A stretch of 64,000 bases of DNA from Pseudomonadota bacterium. Its GTDB lineage: Bacteria; Pseudomonadota; Gammaproteobacteria; Burkholderiales; Burkholderiaceae_C. Shown here one piece after another: positions 30,314 through 38,943 of this stretch; positions within the stretch are counted from its first letter, which is position 1; the number at the start of each line of letters is the position of its first letter. The stretch spans positions 1-64,000 of the forward strand of contig JAKOZT010000044.1 in NCBI GenBank assembly GCA_029779845.1, written 5' to 3'. The notes beneath the pieces are model-generated. The model was not told where the DNA came from. It searched no databases and was given only the letters and a program-made list of their open reading frames with translations. The position numbers were made by a program, and so were the translations under genes.

Positions 30314-32056
30314 TCAGGTGCCGGCGCGCCAGGCGCGCTCGGCGTCGTCCCAGGCCGCCAGCGGCTGCAGGTCGGGCACCCAGGCGAGGCCGGACTTCGC
30401 ATCCGACGACGCCGCCTCGGGCGTCACCAGCACGTCGAGCAGAGCCGGCCTTCCTTCGGCGAGCGCCGCTTGGGCGCGCGCGATCGCGTCGGGCAGATCC
30501 TCGGCGCGCTCGACACGTTCGCCGTGCGCGCCGAAAGCGCGCGCCATCGCCGCGTGGTCGGCGAACTGCAGGCGCGTGCCGACCACCTTGCCGTGCGTCT
30601 CCTGCTGGTCGCGCACCTCGATGGCCCAGCTGCCGTTGTTGGCGACGACGATCAGCACCGGCGCGCGGTGCCGCACCGCGGTGTCGATCTCCATCGCGTT
30701 GAAGCCGAACGAGCCGTCGCCGGTGGCGACCAGCACGAGGCGGCCGGGGCAGGCCAGCGCGGCGGCGACGCCGAAGGGCGTGCCGACGCCGATGCAGCCG
30801 AGCGGGCCGGGGTCGAGGTAAGTGGCGGCGCTCAGACCCACGCGCGCGAAGCTGAGGAAGTCGCCGCCGTCGGCGACCACCACCGCGTCGGCGGGCAGCG
30901 CATCGCGCAGCGCGGCGATCAGGCGGTTCGGGTGCATCAGGCCGTCGCTGCCGGGCTTGGCATCGGCCATGGATGCCGCCAGCTTCGCGGCGCGCGCGAG
31001 GTGCTGGCGGCGCTGCTCGGCGGCCCAGGCGCGGTCGGTCGCGCTCTCGCGTTTGCCGGCGGCGCTCAGCATCGCGCGCAGCGCTTCGTCGGGCGTGGCG
31101 AGGATCTCGGCCGCGCCGCGCCGGTTGTCGCGCAGCTCGGCCGCGTTGTCGGCGATGCGCAGGAAGCGCGCCTGCCCGAACACCGCCGGCGAGCCGTAGG
31201 CCAGCTGGAAGTCGAGCTTGCGCCCGAGCGTGACGATCAGGTCGGCCTGCTGCATCACCGCGCCGCGCATCGCCGCCACCACCGAGGCGTGCTCCTCGGG
31301 CACCAGGCCGCGGCTCTCGCCGGTGTCGAGGTAGAGCGCGCCGGTGCGATCCAGCAATTTCGTCAGCGCGTCGCCGCAGCCGCGCGCGCCGCGGCCGGAG
31401 ATCACCAGCGGGCGCTTCGCGCTCCACAGCAGCTCGACGGCCTGCCGCACCGCCTCCGGATCGGGCAGCAGCCGCGCGCGCGGCGGCGGCGCGAAGCGCT
31501 CGGGCAGTTGCAGCGCGGCCGGCACCTCGGCGCGCTGGGTGTCGACCGGAAAGTCGAGGAACACCGGCCCCGGCTCGCCGCCCTGGCCGAGCGCGCGCGC
31601 CAGCGCCTCGTCGAGTTCCTGCAACACCAGCTCGGGCTCGCGCACCGTGCGCGCGTAGCGCGTCAGCGGCGCGACGAAGGCGCAGTGCGCCATGTCCTGC
31701 AAGGCGCCGCGGTTCTCCTGCGCGCGCGGCGGCGTGCCCGACAGCACCAGCACCGATGCGCGCGCCACGTGCGCGTTGGCGATGCCGGTCATCGCGTTGG
31801 TGACGCCCGGGCCGGCGGTGACCAGCGCGACGCCCAGGCCGCCACTCAGCTCGGCATGCGCGTGCGCCATGTAGACGGCGGCGCGCTCGTCGCGCACGTC
31901 GACGATCGCGATGCCCTCGGCATCCAGCCGCATCCACAGCGGCATGATGTGGCCGCCGCACAGCGCGAACACGCGCGTGACGCCGCGCGCCTTCAGGAAG
32001 CGCGCGATCAGCGCGGCGGCGCTGTGCTCGGAAATCTTGGGGGGAGAGGTGGTCAT
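30314..32056 (-). CDS. Thiamine pyrophosphate-dependent enzyme (acetolactate synthase-like/2-hydroxyacyl-CoA lyase-like)
   Basis: VFALCGGHIMPLW...VRDERAAVYMAHAHAELSG...TAGPGVTNAMTGIANAH; GDGSFGFNAMEIDTAVRHRAPVLIVVANNGSW. Confidence 0.9.
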   Translation of the reverse strand: MTTSPPKISEHSAAALIARFLKARGVTRVFALCGGHIMPLWMRLDAEGIAIVDVRDERAAVYMAHAHAELSGGLGVALVTAGPGVTNAMTGIANAHVARASVLVLSGTPPRAQENRGALQDMAHCAFVAPLTRYARTVREPELVLQELDEALARALGQGGEPGPVFLDFPVDTQRAEVPAALQLPERFAPPPRARLLPDPEAVRQAVELLWSAKRPLVISGRGARGCGDALTKLLDRTGALYLDTGESRGLVPEEHASVVAAMRGAVMQQADLIVTLGRKLDFQLAYGSPAVFGQARFLRIADNAAELRDNRRGAAEILATPDEALRAMLSAAGKRESATDRAWAAEQRRQHLARAAKLAASMADAKPGSDGLMHPNRLIAALRDALPADAVVVADGGDFLSFARVGLSAATYLDPGPLGCIGVGTPFGVAAALACPGRLVLVATGDGSFGFNAMEIDTAVRHRAPVLIVVANNGSWAIEVRDQQETHGKVVGTRLQFADHAAMARAFGAHGERVERAEDLPDAIARAQAALAEGRPALLDVLVTPEAASSDAKSGLAWVPDLQPLAAWDDAERAWRAGT

Positions 32057-32090
32057 GGCGCGGCTCCTGTCGGCGTCCCCGGACTGTAGC

Positions 32091-32148
32091 ATTCTGAATT
32101 CAGAGTACGAAAGTACGGGATTCCACGCATGCACTTTGAATTCAGAGT
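32091..32148. promoter_or_regulatory. Palindromic operator pair: ATTCTGAATTCAGAGT (32091-32106) and ACTTTGAATTCAGAGT (32133-32148)
   Basis: Same palindrome family as 28043; in the divergent ThDP-enzyme/acyl-CoA ligase intergenic region. Confidence 0.8.
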
Positions 32149-32179
32149 TCTAAAATCGAAGCATCGCCGGAGCCCGACC

Positions 32180-33730
32180 ATGAACCACCTGCTCACCCTG
32201 GCCGACGCCGTGGCCGCCCACGCCCGCCTGACCCCCGCCAAGCCGGCCGTGCGCGACTCGCGCCGCAGCCTCAGCTACGCGCAGTGGCACGAGCGCGCCT
32301 GCCGGCTCGCCAACGGCCTGCTGGCGCTCGGCCTGCAGAAGGGCGACCGCGTCGCGCTGCTGGCCTACAACTGCGCCGAGTGGATGGAGATCTACGCCGG
32401 CCTGGCCGCCGCGGGGCTGGTGGCGGTGCCGATCAACTTCCGCCTGACGCCGCCGGAGATCGCCTACATCGTGCAGCACAGCGAGGCGCGCGCGCTGATC
32501 GCGCAGGACGAGCTGGCCGAGCGCATCGACGCGGTGCGCGCCGGGCTGCCGGTGCCGGCGGACGCCTACGTCGCCTTCGGCCCCGAGCTGCCGGCCGGCT
32601 GGCGCGCCTACGAGGCGCTGATCGGCGCCGCCGCCGCGAGCGCGCTGCGGGTGCCGGTGCGCCCCGGCGACCCGAGCGCGCTGATGTACACCTCGGGCAC
32701 CACCGGAAAGCCCAAGGGCGCGATCCGCAGCCACGAGGGCAGCACGCTGATCGCGCTGGCCACGGCCCTGGAGATGCGCTTCACGCGCGACGACAGCGCG
32801 CTGCTGGTGATGCCGATGTGCCACGCCAACTCGCTGTACTTCAGCCACACCTTCGCGCACCTGGGCGCCACCTGCGTGATCGACGACCGCCGCAGCTTCG
32901 ACCCCGAGGCGCTGCTGGCCACGCTGGCCGGGCAGAAGATCACCTTCACCTCGCTGGTGCCGACGCACTACATCATGATGCTCGGCCTGCCCGACGCCGT
33001 GAAGGCCAGGTACGACGTCAGCCGCGTCGAGAAGCTGATGATCTCGTCGGCGCCGGCGCGGCGCGAGACCAAGCTGGCGATCCTGGAGCACTTCCGCAAC
33101 GGCCGGCTGCACGAGCTGTACGGCTCCACCGAGGCCGGCTGGGTGACGCTGCTGCGCCCCGAGGAGCAGCTCGACAAGCTCGGCTCGGTGGGGCGCGAGT
33201 GGGCCGGCTCGGGGCCGATCCGCCTGCTCGACGCGCAGGGCAACGAAGTGCCCGACGGCGAGGTCGGCGAGCTGTACTCGCGCACGCCCTATGTCTTCGA
33301 CGGCTACTGGAAGAACCCCGAGAAGACCGCCGAGGCCTTCCGCGGCGCGTGGTGCTCGGTGGGCGACATGGCGCGGCGCGACGAACACGGCTACATCCAC
33401 CTCGTCGACCGCAAGAGCAACATGATCATCAGCGGCGGCGAGAACGTCTACCCGTCGGAGGTGGAGGGCGTGCTGGGCGCGCACCCGAAGGTGAAGGACG
33501 TGGCGGTGGTCGGCGTGCCGCACGACAAGTGGGGCGAGGCGGTGCACGCCGTGGTGGTGCTGCACCAGCACGCCGAAGCGACCGAGGCCGAATTGCTCGA
33601 CTGGTGCCGCGGCCGCATCGCCGGCTACAAGCGGCCGCAGTCGGTGCGTTTCGTCGCCGACGCCGAGATGCCGCGCACCGCGACGGGCAAGATCCTGCAC
33701 CGAACCTTGCGCGACCGGCTGGCGGCCTGA
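32180..33730 (+). CDS. AMP-dependent acyl-CoA synthetase/ligase
   Basis: YTSGTTGKPKGAIRSHEG, ELYGSTEAGW, GDMARRDEHGYIHLVDRKSNMIISGGENVYPSEVE. Confidence 0.95.
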   Translation: MNHLLTLADAVAAHARLTPAKPAVRDSRRSLSYAQWHERACRLANGLLALGLQKGDRVALLAYNCAEWMEIYAGLAAAGLVAVPINFRLTPPEIAYIVQHSEARALIAQDELAERIDAVRAGLPVPADAYVAFGPELPAGWRAYEALIGAAAASALRVPVRPGDPSALMYTSGTTGKPKGAIRSHEGSTLIALATALEMRFTRDDSALLVMPMCHANSLYFSHTFAHLGATCVIDDRRSFDPEALLATLAGQKITFTSLVPTHYIMMLGLPDAVKARYDVSRVEKLMISSAPARRETKLAILEHFRNGRLHELYGSTEAGWVTLLRPEEQLDKLGSVGREWAGSGPIRLLDAQGNEVPDGEVGELYSRTPYVFDGYWKNPEKTAEAFRGAWCSVGDMARRDEHGYIHLVDRKSNMIISGGENVYPSEVEGVLGAHPKVKDVAVVGVPHDKWGEAVHAVVVLHQHAEATEAELLDWCRGRIAGYKRPQSVRFVADAEMPRTATGKILHRTLRDRLAA

Positions 33731-33776
33731 GGCGGCGCGGGGCTAGACTACGCCGGACTCAGGATTCGGCATTCAG

Positions 33777-34448
33777 ATGAAAGCCCTGCCCACCGCCCCC
33801 AACCTCGTCGAGCAGGTGCGCGACGCGATCCTCGAGGAGATCGCCTCCGGCGCGCTGTCGCCCGGCGAGCGCATCATCCAGGAGCAGATCGCGCAGGCGC
33901 TCGGCGTCTCGCGCCAGCCGGTGCAGCAGGCGCTGGCGCTGCTGCGCAACCAGGGCGTGCTGCAGGACGCGCCGGGCCGCGGCCTGCTGGTGGCGCAGAT
34001 CGACCCCGACTACGTGCAGCACATGTACGACATGCGCGCGGTGATCGAGGGGCTGGCCGCGCGCCGCGCCGCCGAGCTGGGCGCCGAGCGCGCCGCCAGG
34101 CAGGGCCCGGCGCTGATCGAGGCCGGCCGCAAGGCGGTGGCGGCCGGCTCGGTGGCGAAGATGATCGCCGCCGACATGAAGTTCCACGAGTTCATCTACG
34201 GCCTGTCGGGCAACCCGCTGATCGCGCCGGCGCTGGACACGCACCTGACCTACACGCAGCGCGTGATGGGCGAGGTGCTGATCCGCGACGAGACGCCGCG
34301 CGACATCTGGGACCAGCACGAGGCGATCCTGAAAGCGATCGCCAAGGGCGACGGCGAGCGCGCCGAGACGCTGGTGCGCAAGCACCTGACGCTGGCCGCC
34401 GGCTTCATGGTCGCGCGGCTGCGCGGCCTGGCGAAGGACGCGGCCTAA
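33777..34448 (+). CDS. GntR-family regulator (FCD/VanR-type)
   Basis: VRDAILEEIASGALSPGERIIQEQIAQALGVSRQPVQQALALLRNQGVLQ. Confidence 0.93.
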   Translation: MKALPTAPNLVEQVRDAILEEIASGALSPGERIIQEQIAQALGVSRQPVQQALALLRNQGVLQDAPGRGLLVAQIDPDYVQHMYDMRAVIEGLAARRAAELGAERAARQGPALIEAGRKAVAAGSVAKMIAADMKFHEFIYGLSGNPLIAPALDTHLTYTQRVMGEVLIRDETPRDIWDQHEAILKAIAKGDGERAETLVRKHLTLAAGFMVARLRGLAKDAA

Positions 34449-34455
34449 CCGCCGT

Positions 34456-34713
34456 TCATCCGCCGCTCAGCGCCAGCACGATCGCGACGAAGTCGTCGGG
34501 CTGCAGCGCCTGGCCCATGTCGCGCACGTTCGCGCCATTGACGAACACGCGCATGTTCGCCCGCAGCAGCCCCTGCTCGTCGACGACGCGAAAGCGCAGC
34601 CCGGGGAATTGGCGCTGCAGGTCATCGAACAACGCGGCCAGCGTGTCGCCTTGCGCCTCGACCTGAGCAGCATGCGTGTACGAACGCAGCGCCGCCGGCA
34701 CCAGCACCTTCAT
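34456..34713 (-). CDS. MoaD/ThiS-family ubiquitin-fold protein ending in Gly-Gly
   Basis: MKVLVPAALRSYTHAAQVEAQGDTLAALFDDLQRQFPGLRFRVVDEQGLLRANMRVFVNGANVRDMGQALQPDDFVAIVLALSGG-stop. Confidence 0.85.
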   Translation of the reverse strand: MKVLVPAALRSYTHAAQVEAQGDTLAALFDDLQRQFPGLRFRVVDEQGLLRANMRVFVNGANVRDMGQALQPDDFVAIVLALSGG

Positions 34714-35837
34714 GCCGGCAGCGCCGCCACCTCGACGGCGTAGATCTCCGGCAGGTGGCGCGCGAGGTTCTGCCAGCGCGCGCCCTCGTCGTGGCCGATC
34801 CATAGCTCGCCGCCGGTGGTGCCGAGGTAGAGCGCCGGCGTCGCTTGGTCATCCACCGCCATCGCCTGGCGCTTGATCGTCCACCAGGCCTGTTCCTCGG
34901 GCAGGCCCTCGGCCAGCCGCTGCCAGTGCTCGCCGCCGTCGCGCGTCACGTAGGCCGCCGGCCGGCCGAGCGGCGCGGTGCGCGGCCAGACGTCGCTGCC
35001 GTCCATCGGGAACACCCAGGCGGTGTCGGCATCGCGCGGATGCACCAGCATCGGAAAGCCGATGTCGCCGACGCGCTCGGGCATCGCCCGGCCGACGCGC
35101 TGCCAGCGCCGGCCGGGGCCGTCGAGGCGGTAGATGCCGCAGTGGTTCTGCTGCCAGAGCCGGTCGGGGTTGCTCGCGCACAGGCGCAGGCAATGCGGGT
35201 CGTGGCAGCTGATGTCGTTGACATCGAAGCCTTCGACGACTTCCATGCCCTCGACGCGCGGCGTCCAGCTGCGCCCGGCGTCGTGCGATTCGTGCACGCC
35301 GCCGCCGGACATGCCGAAGACCAGGTGCGCCGCGTCGCGCGGGTCGACGAGGATGGAGTGCAGCTTCGGGCCGTCGGGCGTGCCGTCCTGCTGCGTGCCC
35401 ATCCAGGCGCGGAACTGCGCGTCGTCGTTGACCGAGGGCAGCGGCGTCCACGTCGCGCCACCGTCTTCGCTGCGGAACAGCCCCTGCGGCGAGGTGCCGG
35501 CGTACCACGTGCCGCGTTCGCTCGCATGGCCGGGCGTCAGCCAGAAGGTGTGGTCGACCGACCGCGCCGGCAGCCCCGGCAGGTTGGCGAAGGCGGGCGG
35601 CTGCTTCGCCTCGGTCCAGCTGCGGCCGAGATCGGTGGAGCGGAAGATCGTCGGCCCCAGATGCCCGGTCTTCGCCGCGGCCAGCAGCGTGCGGCCGTCG
35701 CGCGGGTCGAGTTGCAGATGGGTGATCACGTGGCCGAGGAAGTGCGGCCCGTCGACGCGCCAGTCGCGCCGCGCCGCGTCGCCATGGAACAGCCAGGCGC
35801 CCTTGCGCGTGGCGACGAGGATGACGACCTGGCTCAT
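34710..35837 (-). CDS. BNR/WD40-like beta-propeller protein (exo-sialidase-like fold)
   Basis: Repeated FRSTDLGRSWTEA, FRSEDGGATWTPL, HESHDAGRSWTPR, VTRDGGEHWQRL Asp-box motifs; ATGA overlap with the MoaD-like gene. Confidence 0.85.
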   Translation of the reverse strand: MSQVVILVATRKGAWLFHGDAARRDWRVDGPHFLGHVITHLQLDPRDGRTLLAAAKTGHLGPTIFRSTDLGRSWTEAKQPPAFANLPGLPARSVDHTFWLTPGHASERGTWYAGTSPQGLFRSEDGGATWTPLPSVNDDAQFRAWMGTQQDGTPDGPKLHSILVDPRDAAHLVFGMSGGGVHESHDAGRSWTPRVEGMEVVEGFDVNDISCHDPHCLRLCASNPDRLWQQNHCGIYRLDGPGRRWQRVGRAMPERVGDIGFPMLVHPRDADTAWVFPMDGSDVWPRTAPLGRPAAYVTRDGGEHWQRLAEGLPEEQAWWTIKRQAMAVDDQATPALYLGTTGGELWIGHDEGARWQNLARHLPEIYAVEVAALPA

Positions 35838-35910
35838 GAGCGGCTCCCGGAAGGCGATGCCCCCACGACGATCGAAGCGCGCCGCTTTCGACATCGGCCT
35901 GCCGGGTAGC

Positions 35911-37047
35911 ATGTCCGGCATGAAATCCTTCGGCAAGCGCGCCGCCGGGCTGCGCCTGGAGCGCATGCAGGCCTCGCCGCTGTGGAACGGCCAGTCGTTC
36001 CGCAACGTGCACCCGGTGCTGCCCGGCCTGCGCGACGCGGGCGCGCCGCGGCCGACGCTCGCCGACTTCCTGCGCCCCGACGGCCGGCGCCTGCCGCCGG
36101 GGCCGCTGCCCTCGGTCGACCCGCGCGAGGCCTGGCAGCGCCCGATCGGCAGCGGGTTGCGCGCCACCTGGCTGGGCCACTCGACGGTGCTGATCGAGAT
36201 CGACGGCCTGCGCGTGCTCACCGACCCGGTGTGGGGCCCGCGCGCCTCGCCCTCGCGGCTGGCCGGGCCGAAGCGCTTCCAGCCGGTGCCGCTGCCGCTG
36301 CGCGCGCTGCCCCCCATCGACCTCGTGCTGGTCTCGCACGACCACTACGACCACCTCGACTACCCGACGATCCGCGAGCTGGCGAAGCAGCCGGTGCCCT
36401 TTGTCACCTCGCTGGGCGTGGGCGCGCACCTCGAAGCCTGGGGCGTGCAGCCCGAGCGCATCACCGAGCTGGACTGGTGGGAGAGCGCCGCGCTGCCGGG
36501 CGCGGAACTGCGTGTGCACGCCGCGCCCTCGCAGCATTTTTCCGGCCGCGCGCTGAACGACCGCAACGCGACGCTGTGGTCCTCGTTCGTGATCGAGACG
36601 CCGCGGCATCGCGTGTTCTTCAGCGGCGACACCGGGCTGACGAACGAATACGCCGCGATCCGCGAGCGCTTCGGCAACTTCGATCTGGTGATGCTGGAGG
36701 TGGGCGCCTTCCATCCTTCGTGGGGCGACATCCACCTCGGCCCGCGCAACGCGCTGCGGGCGCTGGAACTGCTCGGCGGCGGCGCCTTCCTGCCGGTGCA
36801 CTGGGGCACCTTCGCGCTGGCGATGCACGACTGGGACGAACCCGCCGAAACGCTGCTCGCGCTGGCGCCGCAGCAGGGCGCGCGGCTGGTGATGCCGCGC
36901 CTGGGCGAGCCGGTGGAGCCGGCGCACGCCGAGACGCCGCTGCCGTGGTGGCGCGCGGCGGGGGCGAAGCGGCACGGCCATCACCACGCCGCGCATTCCG
37001 ACACGGCGGCGGCGCCGCCCAAGGCCATGCCCTGGCCGCTCGACTGA
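35911..37047 (+). CDS. Metallo-beta-lactamase fold hydrolase (NAPE-PLD/UlaG-like)
   Basis: ATWLGHSTVLIEIDGLRVLTDPVW, SHDHYDHLD, FSGDTGLTNEY; alternative ATG 35920. Confidence 0.92.
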   Translation: MSGMKSFGKRAAGLRLERMQASPLWNGQSFRNVHPVLPGLRDAGAPRPTLADFLRPDGRRLPPGPLPSVDPREAWQRPIGSGLRATWLGHSTVLIEIDGLRVLTDPVWGPRASPSRLAGPKRFQPVPLPLRALPPIDLVLVSHDHYDHLDYPTIRELAKQPVPFVTSLGVGAHLEAWGVQPERITELDWWESAALPGAELRVHAAPSQHFSGRALNDRNATLWSSFVIETPRHRVFFSGDTGLTNEYAAIRERFGNFDLVMLEVGAFHPSWGDIHLGPRNALRALELLGGGAFLPVHWGTFALAMHDWDEPAETLLALAPQQGARLVMPRLGEPVEPAHAETPLPWWRAAGAKRHGHHHAAHSDTAAAPPKAMPWPLD

Positions 37048-37098
37048 GGGTAAACCCTAGAATCCCGCGCTTCATTCATCGAAGCGAAGGGGGCGCTC

Positions 37099-38631
37099 TT
37101 GAGTCTCGAGTCCCGGGTGCTGCATGCCGGCATGCGGCGCAAGATCATGTCGGCGCAGGAGGCTGCCGCGCTCATCCGCCACGGCGACAACATCGGCATG
37201 AGCGGCTTCACCGGCGCGGGCTATCCGAAGGCGGTGCCGCCCGCGCTGGCGCAGCGCATCGCGAGCGCCAACGCCGCCGGCGACGCCTTCCGCGTCGGCG
37301 TGTGGACCGGCGCCTCCACCGCGCCCGAACTCGACGGCGCGCTCGCCCAGGTCGGCGGCATCGAGCTGCGCCTGCCCTACCAGTCCGACCCCGTCTGCCG
37401 CCAGCGCATCAACGCCGGCGAGATGGAGTACATCGACATCCACCTCTCGCACGTGGCGCAGTTCGTCTGGTTCGGCTTCCTCGGCCGGCTCGACGTGGCG
37501 CTGGTGGAAGTGGCCGGCATCCGCGAGGACGGCAGCCTGATCCCGGCCACCTCGGTGGGCAACAACAAGACCTGGCTCGACCAGGCCTCGCGCGTGATCC
37601 TCGAAGTGAACCGCCGCCACCCGGCGGGCCTGCAGGGCATGCACGACATCTACTACGGCACGCAGCGCCCGCCGCTGCGCAAGCCGATCCCGATCACCGG
37701 CGCGGCCGACCGCATCGGCGAGCCCTGGCTGCGCGTCGACCCCGACAAGGTGGTGGCGATCGTCGAGACCGATCTGCCCGACCGCAACTCGGCGTTCGCG
37801 CCGCCGGACGACACCTCGCAGCGCATCGCCGGCCACATCCTCGACTTCCTGGCGCACGAGGTGAAGCACGGCCGCCTGCCCGACACGCTGCTGCCGCTGC
37901 AATCGGGCGTGGGCAACACCGCCAACGCGGTGCTGGCCGGGCTGGACGCAGGCCCGTGGCACGGCCTGGCGGCCTACACCGAGGTGCTGCAGGACGGCAT
38001 GCTGCAGATGCTGGCCAGCGGCACGCTGGCCAGCGTCTCGGCGACCGCGCTGTCGCTCAGCCCCGAGGGCATGCGCGAGTTCCTGGAGCGCCTGGACTTC
38101 TACCGCGAGCGCATCGTGCTGCGGCCGCAGGAGATCTCGAACCACCCCGAGGTGATCCGCCGCCTCGGCGTGATCGCGATGAACGGGATGATCGAAGCGG
38201 ACCTCTACGGCAACGTCAACTCGACGCACCTGATGGGCACGCGCATCATGAACGGCATCGGCGGCTCGGGCGACTTCGCGCGCAACGCCTACCTGTCGAT
38301 CTTCATGACCGGCTCGACCGCCAAGAACGGGCGCATCTCCTGCATCGTGCCGATGGCCAGCCACGTCGACCACACCGAGCACGACGTGCAGGTGATCGTC
38401 ACCGAGCAGGGCCTGGCCGACCTGCGCGGCCTCGCGCCGCGCGCGCGGGCGCGGCAGGTGATCGCGCGCTGCGCACATCCCGACTACCGGCCGATGCTGC
38501 TCGACTACCTGGAGCGCGCCGAGGCCGCCGGCCGCGCGGGGAAGTCCGGCCTGCACACCCCGCACCTGCTGGCCGAGGCGCTGAGCTGGCACGAGCGCTA
38601 CGAGCGCACGGGCGACATGCGCGGCTCATGA
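37099..38631 (+). CDS. Acetyl-CoA hydrolase/transferase family (succinyl/acetate CoA-transferase)
   Basis: IRHGDNIGMSGFTGAGYPKAVPPAL..., GVGNTANAVLAGL, MGTRIMNGIGGSGDFARNAYLSIF; TTG start. Confidence 0.92.
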   Translation: MSLESRVLHAGMRRKIMSAQEAAALIRHGDNIGMSGFTGAGYPKAVPPALAQRIASANAAGDAFRVGVWTGASTAPELDGALAQVGGIELRLPYQSDPVCRQRINAGEMEYIDIHLSHVAQFVWFGFLGRLDVALVEVAGIREDGSLIPATSVGNNKTWLDQASRVILEVNRRHPAGLQGMHDIYYGTQRPPLRKPIPITGAADRIGEPWLRVDPDKVVAIVETDLPDRNSAFAPPDDTSQRIAGHILDFLAHEVKHGRLPDTLLPLQSGVGNTANAVLAGLDAGPWHGLAAYTEVLQDGMLQMLASGTLASVSATALSLSPEGMREFLERLDFYRERIVLRPQEISNHPEVIRRLGVIAMNGMIEADLYGNVNSTHLMGTRIMNGIGGSGDFARNAYLSIFMTGSTAKNGRISCIVPMASHVDHTEHDVQVIVTEQGLADLRGLAPRARARQVIARCAHPDYRPMLLDYLERAEAAGRAGKSGLHTPHLLAEALSWHERYERTGDMRGS

Positions 38632-38772
38632 CGATCCGTTCGCCCTGAGTGGGTCGACGGGCGCGGCGTCGAGCCGCGCCAGCTTGCGGTACAGGATGTG
38701 CGGTTCGGGTAGGCTGTCGAGGTAGGACACCAGCTCGGCCGGGGCCCGGGCGTCGGGGCGGCGCGGATTCAT
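38626..38772 (-). pseudogene. Possible remnant of the N-terminal PAS region of a sigma-54-dependent regulator
   Basis: 48-aa ORF MNPRRPDARAPAELVSYLDSLPEPHILYRKLARLDAA...; the LDSLPEPHIL segment resembles PAS starts of sigma-54 activators, but the rest is missing. Confidence 0.35.
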
Positions 38773-38893
38773 CGCGGCGATGCTGCCATGAAGTGCCATC
38801 GAAGTGCCGTGACTGACATTAATGGCAGCGACGTCGTCCCGGCGCGCGCGAGCAAGTGCTTGTCGCGCCGATGCTTTCCGGCGCCCGCCGGGC

Positions 38894-38909
38894 TGGCACG
38901 CGACTTGAT
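38894..38909 (+). promoter_or_regulatory. Sigma-54-like -24/-12 promoter (near consensus)
   Basis: TGGCACGCGACTTGAT; GG-N10-GA (consensus GG-N10-GC), 34 bp upstream of the Rieske ATG. Confidence 0.45.
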
Positions 38910-38943
38910 ACCGGTCAGGGTACCAACTTCGAGAGGATCCGCG

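Noticed and set aside
32129-32179. N-terminal extension MHFEFRVLKSKHRRSPT of the acyl-CoA ligase ORF, and MHAWNPVLSYSEFRMLQSGDADRSRA of the ThDP ORF
   Set aside because: These are translations of the palindromic operator region; conserved protein starts are at 32180 and 32056.
34456-34713. Calling the ubiquitin-fold gene moaD or thiS
   Set aside because: No molybdopterin or thiamine genes nearby and its partner is a BNR propeller; only family-level assignment is justified.
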